From Christensenella sp. UBA6420 (GTDB lineage Bacteria; Bacillota; Clostridia; Christensenellales; DTU072), in contig DJPE01000071.1 of the NCBI GenBank assembly GCA_002439705.1, positions 1 to 31,042 of the forward strand: DNA of 31,042 nucleotides. Reading direction: 5' to 3'. A model generated the notes under the pieces. The model searched no databases. It had not been told where the DNA came from and saw only the letters and a program-made list of their open reading frames with translations. Below, piece by piece: positions 15,482 through 21,750 of the stretch; the first letter of the stretch is position 1; each line of letters opens with the position of its first letter. The position numbers and the translations under genes were made by a program.

Positions 15482-16389
15482 CTAAAATAGATAATTCTTT
15501 CGCTTCTAACGTCATACAAAAATAAGTTTTGTCCGTCGCAATACCCTAAGCACTCTTTACCTATAAATATATCCGACATAAGTTTGTCTTTATCGAGTAT
15601 TTTTTCGATAGCGTTTCCCTTGAAAATAATATTCCCGTTATCGGCAGTAATCTTACCTTCGATAATCGTCGCTTCGGGCAAAAACTTTCTTATCGTCCCG
15701 ACGGTACGCGGTTTGCTAATAATTTCGTTTATATTCCCGTCCTGTAAGCAGATGCCGTAGTTCAGAAGGACGCATTTTCCGTTGAGTTCCCGACACTCTT
15801 TTCCCGACGAAGTGGCGTAAATTACCGCTCCGCTATCCGCCTTTTTTATCATAAAATCTTTCAGAACGGCAAAATATTTCTCCCTGTCTGCTACCTTTTT
15901 CAACGGGTCGTCGAAAAGATATATCTTTGCTTCCCTATTATATGCTCTCGCCAGCGACAACGAAAATCTCTCTTCGACCGACAGTTTTTTTACTTTGCAA
16001 CTTAACTTTTCCTGCGGAAACCCTACCGCGTTGCAAGCGGAGATTACCTTTTCTTCGAGTAAAGCCTTATCGACTTTTCTTATCTTCAACGGATACTCTA
16101 TATTGTACTTAGCCGAACGGTTTTCAAAAAAACAACCGTCTTCGTACACAAGACAAACGTTTCTGTCCTTACATCTCGATTCGGTAACGTTTTTTCCGTC
16201 GATAAAAATTTCTCCGCTTCCTGCAGGAACCAACCCGGCGATACATTTAAGTAAAGAAGTTTTCCCGCTCTCGGTATCCCCCGTTACCGCGACTATTTCC
16301 CCTTTATCGGCAGTAAGCGTAAGGTCGCTTATCGCCATCGCGCCGTAAAGATATTTTATAGTTAAGTTTTTTATCGTCAACTTTTCCAT
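15478..16389 (-). CDS. Degenerate MalK/UgpC/MsmX-like ABC ATPase
   Basis: From the ATG at 16389 the protein has 303 residues and aligns along its whole length with sugar-importer ATPases of the MalK type. It has a Walker A GDTESGKTS (37-45) and the segment CKDRNVCLVYEDGCFF, where MsmX-type proteins have KDR...MVFQNYALY. Walker B is KIYLFDD, and a C-terminal TOBE-like part begins near 215. Key residues are altered: Q-loop Gln to Glu83, signature LSGGQ to LSVEE (136-140), catalytic Glu to Asp161, and the H-loop His to Ser (TSS at 193-195). ATP may be bound but hydrolysis should be poor, so a regulatory role is plausible. No transporter partner adjoins it. The start chosen lacks a Shine-Dalgarno and sits seven bases from a -10; an ATG 16 codons upstream is also in frame but would overlap the promoters. 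Confidence 0.8.
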   Translation of the reverse strand: MEKLTIKNLTIKYLYGAMAISDLTLTADKGEIVAVTGDTESGKTSLLKCIAGLVPAGSGEIFIDGKNVTESRCKDRNVCLVYEDGCFFENRSAKYNIEYPLKIRKVDKALLEEKVISACNAVGFPQEKLSCKVKKLSVEERFSLSLARAYNREAKIYLFDDPLKKVADREKYFAVLKDFMIKKADSGAVIYATSSGKECRELNGKCVLLNYGICLQDGNINEIISKPRTVGTIRKFLPEATIIEGKITADNGNIIFKGNAIEKILDKDKLMSDIFIGKECLGYCDGQNLFLYDVRSERIIYFS

Positions 16390-16396
16390 ATCGGTA

Positions 16397-16425
16397 ATTT
16401 TACCAAATACGAAAAAATTTATCAA
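16397..16425 (-). promoter_or_regulatory. Promoter of the MalK-like gene; leaderless start predicted
   Basis: Minus strand: -35 TTGATA (16420-16425), 17-nt spacer, -10 TAAAAT (16397-16402), then seven bases to the ATG at 16389. Initiation would fall at or beside the start codon. Confidence 0.55.
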
Positions 16426-16430
16426 TACAT

Positions 16431-16458
16431 TTGACATTTGTGAGTCGTCTGCTATAAT
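16431..16458 (+). promoter_or_regulatory. Sigma-A promoter of thiT
   Basis: Both hexamers are perfect: TTGACA (16431-16436) and TATAAT (16453-16458), with a 16-nt spacer. The start would be near 16465, just ahead of the TPP riboswitch. Its -35 lies 5 bp from the -35 of the divergent promoter for the MalK-like gene. Confidence 0.85.
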
Positions 16459-16476
16459 GAAAATAACTTAATAATT

Positions 16477-16551
16477 GCCGGGGGTGACAGTATACGCTGT
16501 CTGAGATTACACCCTTAGAACTTGATTGAGCTGATACTCACGAAAGAAGGC
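16477..16551 (+). promoter_or_regulatory. TPP (thiamine pyrophosphate) riboswitch
   Basis: The conserved THI-box core is readable in order: GGGGTG, a variable P3 stem ACAG...CTGT, then CTGAGA, ACCCTTAGAAC, TTGAT, and the GAGCTGATACTCACG arm with a closing AAGGC that pairs with the GCC at the 5' end. The consensus is CUGAGA...ACCC...GAACCUGAU...GCGuAGGGA. It senses TPP and controls thiT through the terminator just downstream. Confidence 0.93.
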
Positions 16552-16566
16552 TGTCGCATAATTGCG

Positions 16567-16602
16567 TCCCTAAGATAATCTCTTCTTGGGGATTTTTATT
16601 TT
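16567..16602 (+). terminator. Riboswitch-controlled intrinsic terminator
   Basis: TCCCTAAGA pairs with TCTTGGGGA (9 bp, one G-U) around an 8-nt loop and is followed by TTTTTATTTT. The CTTCTT of its 3' half is complementary to AAGAAG at the 3' edge of the aptamer (16544-16549), a likely antiterminator pairing. TPP binding would sequester that segment, leaving the terminator to form. Confidence 0.75.
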
Positions 16603-16629
16603 AGCGTAGCTCCCGGAAAGGAGAATTTT

Positions 16630-17715
16630 ATGTTTCAAGAATCTTTCAGTCAAATGGATACTTTCGACAAATCGTCGGAAATAGCCTTCCTTGTCGGACT
16701 CGTTCTGGCGGTCATTTTTCTCATAGTTTTCGTAATTATGAAAAAATATCGTCCCGAATTGTTACCCGACTTCAAAAAGACGACTATCGGTCTGTCCGTC
16801 GGATACGCGATAGGCGTAAGTGCTCTTTTACTCTTTTTGAAACTCGATAAGTATTTCGCAAAAGATGATATAGACCTTACCACCTTTATCCCCGTAGTTT
16901 GCCTTTTATCCTTAATTATAGTGCTCGCCGTAGTCGGACTTATTCTTGCCGCGTTCAAGAAAGAAAAACTCGGTTTGTTCACGAAAATCGCCGCGGGAAT
17001 AATAGGAGCGGCTCTCCTTGCGATAATTATCGCGCATATGGTTCTTCTCTATAAAGGTAACGACGAAGTGGAAGTATCAAAAGAAGTCGTACTTTACGTT
17101 CTCACCGCCGTTCTCGTTGCGATAGACGTAGTTTTAGCTATGGTTCTCGGCAAAAAACACCCCGAACACAACCGCACCAAAACTATCGTTTACGCAGGCG
17201 TTCTTATGGCGATGAGCTTTGCTTTAAGCTACGTAAAACTTTTCAGCCTGCCCCAAGGCGGTTCGATTACTTTCGCAAGCCTTCTTCCCCTTATGATTTT
17301 CTCCTATATGTTCGGAATTCGTAAAGGTCTCGTCGTCGGCGCAATCTACGGACTCTTGCAGTTTATTCAGTCTCCGTGGTTCTACCACCCCGCTCAGTTC
17401 CTTTTGGACTACCCCATCGCTTTCGGCGGAATAGGTCTTGCGGGACTTTTTAAGGAACTTAACCTTTTCAAAGACAAAAAAATACTCCAATTCGTGTTGG
17501 GCGCAGTCCTTGCGAGCGTACTCCGTTACTTCGCGCACGTCGTAAGCGGAATTTTCGTATTCGGTTCGGGAGACCCCGACAATTACAGTGCGGTAGCGTG
17601 GAGCTTCCTTTATAACGCCTTTACCTTTGCCGACATCGCTATATGTATCGTCGCAGGCGCAGGTTTATTTGCTTCCAAGTCCTTTACGGCCTATCTCGAA
17701 AAAGCCACTATCTGA
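16630..17715 (+). CDS. thiT: Thiamine transporter ThiT (ECF S component) with extra N-terminal membrane domain
   Basis: The 361-residue protein has a C-terminal ThiT core from about residue 183, with six helices. It carries the ThiT substrate region LRYFAHVVSGIFVFG, the YN pair (329-330), and PQGGSITFASLLPL near the front. The S component binds thiamine and works with a shared ECF energizing module (EcfT and two ATPases) encoded elsewhere. Ahead of the core is about 180 residues not found in standard ThiT (usually near 180-200 residues in total), with five predicted helices (17-37, 52-70, 86-108, 119-140, 152-173). The start has AAGGAG. Expression is set by the TPP riboswitch and terminator directly upstream. 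No frameshift separates the two halves. Confidence 0.9.
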   Translation: MFQESFSQMDTFDKSSEIAFLVGLVLAVIFLIVFVIMKKYRPELLPDFKKTTIGLSVGYAIGVSALLLFLKLDKYFAKDDIDLTTFIPVVCLLSLIIVLAVVGLILAAFKKEKLGLFTKIAAGIIGAALLAIIIAHMVLLYKGNDEVEVSKEVVLYVLTAVLVAIDVVLAMVLGKKHPEHNRTKTIVYAGVLMAMSFALSYVKLFSLPQGGSITFASLLPLMIFSYMFGIRKGLVVGAIYGLLQFIQSPWFYHPAQFLLDYPIAFGGIGLAGLFKELNLFKDKKILQFVLGAVLASVLRYFAHVVSGIFVFGSGDPDNYSAVAWSFLYNAFTFADIAICIVAGAGLFASKSFTAYLEKATI

Positions 17716-17740
17716 CTTCGGCTTTAATTTAACAGTATTC

Positions 17741-17770
17741 AAAAACGGCGTTCGTACGAACGCCGTTTTT
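17741..17770. terminator. Palindromic terminator after thiT
   Basis: A perfect 30-nt palindrome: AAAAACGGCGTTCG followed by its exact complement, with A and T runs at the ends. It lies 25 bp past the thiT stop and works in either direction, ending thiT and possibly the lipoprotein transcript arriving from the right. Confidence 0.85.
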
Positions 17771-17892
17771 ATCGTTTTAATTACCTTAGTTTGCAAAAAA
17801 GCAGAGTATTTTTGCTTTCCTATTTATATTCAATATTATTATTTCTTTTATTAATATTTTTAACTACTTATAAAAATTTTATTATTTTATAG

Positions 17893-18684
17893 TCAGTACA
17901 TATATTTTCTCGATAAAGTAACCGTATCGCCTTGTCTTAAGTAATAAATGACAAGTTCTTGAGATTCGAGTAAAGCACCTTCTTTCCCTATGCGAATATG
18001 TGTTGGAGTGCTATCATCGAAATCTTCAGTCAAATATGACGCCATGCAATAAAATACGTACCCTTTTTCTTTTGTAAAAAATTTCTTCGGTATAGTAAAT
18101 ACGTACGAAATATCGGAAATACATACTCCTGGTAAAAACGCCTCACTCGTTTTATAGAAAGGACTTCCTTTTCCCCATGCGGCTTCGGCGGCTTCTATTC
18201 CCTTCTTTTCGGCGACGTCTTTATATAGTAATTCTACCGTGTTATTTTTATAAAACGAGTCTGGGTCTGTACTTAATATCTTTTTGCAAACGCTGATTTC
18301 ATCCTTCGTTTCTATTGTGCTATACATATCTTGCGGAGCAAAACCTTCAACGTAAGTCGACGTTAATCCTAAATCATCTATACGTAATTGATTATGTGTA
18401 CTCGAATCGGCAAAATAAATATAAGTAACGGCAGGTGCGTCCGTTTCGAAAGAATCATCTTTGCCAGCATTTTCGCTACCGCAATAAAACGTAAGCGTAA
18501 CGTCGTCTACCGAAAACTTGTTATTGCCTTTTACCGCAAGATGCGGCAACGGCGCGCGAACGTCAGGACCTATTATTGTGCCTTTATCGTCTTCGGAGTT
18601 GTTGCATCCCGTCAAAGAAATTATCGTCGCTGTCAGGACTAATACTATAATAATTTTGCTAATTAATTTTTTTGATATATTCAT
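17893..18684 (-). CDS. Orphan lipoprotein of unknown function
   Basis: The 263-residue precursor has a clear lipoprotein signal: basic N-terminus, hydrophobic 11-24, lipobox LTGC with Cys27. A Ser/Asp/Glu-rich linker follows, then a mostly beta-strand-like mature domain with no motif I recognise. Two Cys lie far apart in the mature part (about 69 and 133), and the C-terminus ends in a short basic segment. AAGGAG precedes the ATG. It is flanked by AT-rich intergenic DNA (17771-17892 and 18685-18930), and its codons look more AT-rich than its neighbours', so it may be a lineage-specific or acquired gene. It stands alone between thiT and pgi. Confidence 0.75.
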   Translation of the reverse strand: MNISKKLISKIIIVLVLTATIISLTGCNNSEDDKGTIIGPDVRAPLPHLAVKGNNKFSVDDVTLTFYCGSENAGKDDSFETDAPAVTYIYFADSSTHNQLRIDDLGLTSTYVEGFAPQDMYSTIETKDEISVCKKILSTDPDSFYKNNTVELLYKDVAEKKGIEAAEAAWGKGSPFYKTSEAFLPGVCISDISYVFTIPKKFFTKEKGYVFYCMASYLTEDFDDSTPTHIRIGKEGALLESQELVIYYLRQGDTVTLSRKYMY

Positions 18685-18719
18685 TCAATTCTCCTTTACA
18701 AGACTGTTATCATAGTAAA

Positions 18720-18762
18720 AAACGCAATAAAACAACATGCAATTTTTGTTTTAGTTGCGTTT
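18720..18762 (-). other. Long inverted repeat with U tract in the lipoprotein leader
   Basis: Arms of 16-17 nt (18720-18735 and 18746-18762) match with one bulged base around a short loop. On the minus strand the structure is followed directly by TTTTTT, 36 nt before the lipoprotein ATG. It is shaped like an intrinsic terminator or attenuator, though AT-rich. The rest of 18763-18930 is AT-rich and holds no gene I can support. Confidence 0.5.
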
Positions 18763-18930
18763 AATATTTTTTCATATACGGTCACCCCGTTTTTAATTTT
18801 TTATTGTACGGTGTTTTGATTAGTGTTGTGTTAAGCGTTTGTTTATTAAAGATATGTTAAATATCAATTTAAGTTTACAAAAAAATTTTCTAAAAGTCAA
18901 TACGGTAATTTTTATTCGTTTATATATGAC

Positions 18931-18956
18931 AAAAGCCCGATAAAAATCGGGCTTTT
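18931..18956. terminator. Bidirectional terminator after pgi
   Basis: AAAAGCCCGAT and ATCGGGCTTTT form an 11-bp stem around AAAA, with A and T runs on the flanks. It lies 25 bp beyond the pgi stop and closes the galU-clpC-hpf-epimerase-pgi unit. Confidence 0.88.
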
Positions 18957-18981
18957 CGTTAGTTTTTAATGCGATATATCG

Positions 18982-20391
18982 TTAGATTACGAACTTTTCG
19001 CTCTTTTCTTTACAGGAATCGAGTTCCGCTTTTTTTGCTTCGTAACCTTCTCTGCCCAAGAGAGCGTAGGTTGCGTTCTTACCTTCTTCTACTCCGGGTT
19101 GATTAAAGGTGTCGATATTGAGCATTGCGCCCGTATATGCGGTTTGGAGCATAAAGAACATCATAAGTTGTCCCATAGTAAAGGCGTTTACTTCGGGAAG
19201 AGTAATTCTGTTATTCAATTTTCCGCTCTTCGTCAATGCGTATTCGGTAGCGTTCATTTCGGCGGTAATAAGTTCGTTCATCGTGTGTCCGCAAAGGAAG
19301 TTTACGCTGGGGATATCTTCGCAGCCGTCCGCTATCGTCACGGTCTTTCTGTAATTGTCCACGCCGATAAGAGTGATTACTTTATCGAAAGGTCCTTCGG
19401 TATAGAGCTGAACCTGACTGTGTTGGTCGGTCACGCCCAAAGCCTTTACGGGGGTCTGTCCTACGTTTACTTTGTTTCCGTTAAGGTCTACGGCTTTACC
19501 GAGACTTTCGCCCCAAAGCTGAGCGTACCAATCCGCCATAAGTTTAAGACTGTCGGCGTAAGGCATCATTACGGAAATATTGCAACCCTTGCCCATAGCT
19601 ATATACTGTAAAAGTCCTGCCATCAAAGCGGGATTCTTGTACATATTGTCGCTGCCGCACTTTTTGTCCATAAACGCCGCGCCTTTAAGAAGTTGCTTGA
19701 TGTTGATACCGAGTACAGCCGCGGGAAGAAGTCCTACGGGGCAAAGTTCGCTGAAACGACCGCCTACTCCGTCGGGAATAAAGAAGGTTTTTAAGTTTTC
19801 CCGTTTAGCGATTTTTATAAGGTTACCTTTGCTTTCGGAAGTGGTGGCTATGATATGTTCGTTCGCTTTGTCGCCCAATTCCTTTTTGAGTATGTCGTTT
19901 ATTATGAGATACTGACTCATGGTTTCGCTCGTCGAACCGCTCTTCGTTATTACGTTAAACACAGTCTTTTTTACGTCGATTACGTCGAGTAAAGCCGCCA
20001 TTCTTTCGGGATCAACGTTGTCTTCGACGTAAAATTTAGGAGCTTTTCTGACGCTCTTTTTGAGTTCGTTATGATGCAAATGGCAAAGAGCCTGGAAAAT
20101 AGCCATAGGTCCGAGAGCCGAACCGCCGATACCCAATACCACGAAAGTATCGAATTTCTTTCTTATATCTTTAGCGGTGGCGATTATGTCTTCCACTACT
20201 TCGTTCTGGTTGTACGCAAGCTCGGTCCAACCCATCATGTTCTTACCGCGTCCTTCTTTTACCGACGCGAAAGCGTTTTTGGCGGTGTTTTTGTAGGATG
20301 CGAGTTCTTTTTCGGTAATTCCTTTTTCGCCAACGTAGTCGGTCATCATATTGTTATAATCGAAACGTATAGCTTCCTTTTTTTGTGCCAT
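18982..20391 (-). CDS. pgi: Glucose-6-phosphate isomerase
   Basis: The 469-residue enzyme interconverts glucose-6-phosphate and fructose-6-phosphate. Landmarks are VVLGIGGSALGP, NVDPERM, the sugar-phosphate site VITKSGSTSETM, FIPDGVGGRFSELCPVGLLPA, and the segment with QVQLYTEGPFDK. I chose the ATG at 20391: it has GGAGG ten nucleotides upstream and begins the conserved region, whereas an in-frame start 42 codons earlier would run into the previous gene. It follows the epimerase-like gene by 4 bp and is the last gene of its unit. Confidence 0.96.
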   Translation of the reverse strand: MAQKKEAIRFDYNNMMTDYVGEKGITEKELASYKNTAKNAFASVKEGRGKNMMGWTELAYNQNEVVEDIIATAKDIRKKFDTFVVLGIGGSALGPMAIFQALCHLHHNELKKSVRKAPKFYVEDNVDPERMAALLDVIDVKKTVFNVITKSGSTSETMSQYLIINDILKKELGDKANEHIIATTSESKGNLIKIAKRENLKTFFIPDGVGGRFSELCPVGLLPAAVLGINIKQLLKGAAFMDKKCGSDNMYKNPALMAGLLQYIAMGKGCNISVMMPYADSLKLMADWYAQLWGESLGKAVDLNGNKVNVGQTPVKALGVTDQHSQVQLYTEGPFDKVITLIGVDNYRKTVTIADGCEDIPSVNFLCGHTMNELITAEMNATEYALTKSGKLNNRITLPEVNAFTMGQLMMFFMLQTAYTGAMLNIDTFNQPGVEEGKNATYALLGREGYEAKKAELDSCKEKSEKFVI

Positions 20392-20395
20392 TCTG

Positions 20396-21208
20396 TTATA
20401 TTCCTCCGTGATTTTTTGCTTTATACAGACACTCGTTAAGATAGTCGAAACTTCTTCCGAGTTCGTCGTAATTATCGTAATTATTTGAGTATACCTCAAT
20501 AAGCCCCGCTCCGTCAAATCCGTTGTCGTTCAATACGGAAAATAATTTAACGAAGTCGAACGTGCCTTTCCCCGGTACGGTCAGTTTTCCGTCGTCGTCG
20601 TAATCGCAAATATGTACCGTACGCAATCTGTCACCCATTACCTTAACGTAGTCGTATATGTCGTAACCTGACAAAAAAGCCTGTTTTATATCGAGACAAG
20701 TTCCTACGTTCGTATATTTTTTCAGATTTTCAAAATATTCTGGGGTGTTAAAATACGTCCAATGCACGTTTTCGTAAGTAAGACGCGTCGTTCCGTCGCT
20801 CGCTTCAAAAAGCATATCGCACAATTCCTGCACTCTCTTTCCTATCTTTTCGTAATCGTGCTTGTACGGTAATTTTTTGAATTTTGCCGGACCGTGAAAA
20901 GTATAATACGACGCCCCCAAACGGGAAGCGTCGTGAGCTACGTGCTTAAATATCCTTTCGCAGTCTTTTCTCGTCCTTTCGGTCGGGTTAAACAATTCGG
21001 GTTCGTATTGCTGATTAAGGGTGTGTATCGAATGAACTCTCGTATTGCCCTTAACTTCGAGCAGTAAATCTATAAAGTCGTCCGCGTATTCCGAAAAGGT
21101 ACTTAAAAAGATTTCGCATACGGGTATATTCAGCTTATGTATGATTTCAAACGAGGCCTCCGTCGTCTCTTTCGAGAAGAAGGAGGCCGTACTTATTCCG
21201 ATTTCCAT
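20396..21208 (-). CDS. Sugar phosphate isomerase/epimerase (xylose isomerase-like TIM barrel)
   Basis: The 270-residue protein belongs to the AP_endonuc_2/xylose isomerase-like TIM-barrel family. Typical pieces are the opening MEIGISTASFF, YYTFHGPAK with a candidate metal-binding His, RLTYENVHW (Glu), GTCLDIKQAF (Asp), VHICDYD and LIEVYSNN near the end. Members are metal-dependent isomerases or epimerases of sugars and polyols, or endonuclease IV relatives; the substrate cannot be read. No Shine-Dalgarno precedes its ATG, which lies 10 bp after the hpf stop, so coupled re-initiation is likely. Its place between hpf and pgi fits a carbohydrate role. Confidence 0.82.
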   Translation of the reverse strand: MEIGISTASFFSKETTEASFEIIHKLNIPVCEIFLSTFSEYADDFIDLLLEVKGNTRVHSIHTLNQQYEPELFNPTERTRKDCERIFKHVAHDASRLGASYYTFHGPAKFKKLPYKHDYEKIGKRVQELCDMLFEASDGTTRLTYENVHWTYFNTPEYFENLKKYTNVGTCLDIKQAFLSGYDIYDYVKVMGDRLRTVHICDYDDDGKLTVPGKGTFDFVKLFSVLNDNGFDGAGLIEVYSNNYDNYDELGRSFDYLNECLYKAKNHGGI

Positions 21209-21218
21209 AAATTATTTA

Positions 21219-21746
21219 TCAATATTCCGGTTCGATTAAGCCGTAATCTCCGTCGTTTCTTTTGTATAATACGGATACTTTGTTGGTGTCTCCGTTCACG
21301 AAAATATAGAAGTTATGATTAAGAAGTTCCATCTCGTCAATGGCGTTTTCTACATTTGTCACCGACACTTCGAACTTCTTTACTTTGACTACGTTGCCGT
21401 TCTTTTCTTCCACTTCGCTTTCTTCGTAAAGTGCGGGGGTATCCAAAGCGTCTTTCTTTATTCTCGAACCGAATTTGTCGTGATACTTTATGATCTGTCT
21501 TTCGAGCTTCGGCAGAATCTTGTCTACGTTTTCGTTCATCTTATCGCCCGTGTACGCGCTTCTCACGTAGCAACCGCCCGCGTCTATCGTTATTTCCATC
21601 GTTTCTTTAACGCCCTGCGTGGTAAGTTTTATCTTCGCGGACGCTTCTTTATCGAAATACTTATCGAACTTGTTAAGTTTTTTGGTGATAAGATTTTTTA
21701 ATTCCTCGCTAAGATGATAGTTTTTAGAGATAATCTCAATACGCAT
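21219..21746 (-). CDS. hpf: Long-form ribosome hibernation promoting factor HPF
   Basis: The 175-residue protein has an N-terminal S30AE domain (MRIEIISKNYHLSEELKNLI, then KLTTQGVKETMEITI and AYTGDKMNENVDKIL). A variable linker joins it to the C-terminal dimerization domain (VENAIDEMELLNHNFYIFVN). Long HPF pairs two 70S ribosomes into 100S dimers in slow growth. The length is slightly short of the usual 180-190 but both domains are complete. GGGAGG precedes the ATG inside the tail of the clpC gene. Confidence 0.95.
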   Translation of the reverse strand: MRIEIISKNYHLSEELKNLITKKLNKFDKYFDKEASAKIKLTTQGVKETMEITIDAGGCYVRSAYTGDKMNENVDKILPKLERQIIKYHDKFGSRIKKDALDTPALYEESEVEEKNGNVVKVKKFEVSVTNVENAIDEMELLNHNFYIFVNGDTNKVSVLYKRNDGDYGLIEPEY

Positions 21747-21750
21747 AATA

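Noticed and set aside
17741..17770. Perfect 30-nt palindrome as a mobile-element or recombination site
   Set aside because: Its position just after thiT and its A/T-run ends are fully explained by a bidirectional terminator.
20392..20517. 42-residue N-terminal extension of glucose-6-phosphate isomerase
   Set aside because: It overlaps the end of the epimerase-like gene; the ATG at 20391 has a GGAGG and begins the conserved sequence.
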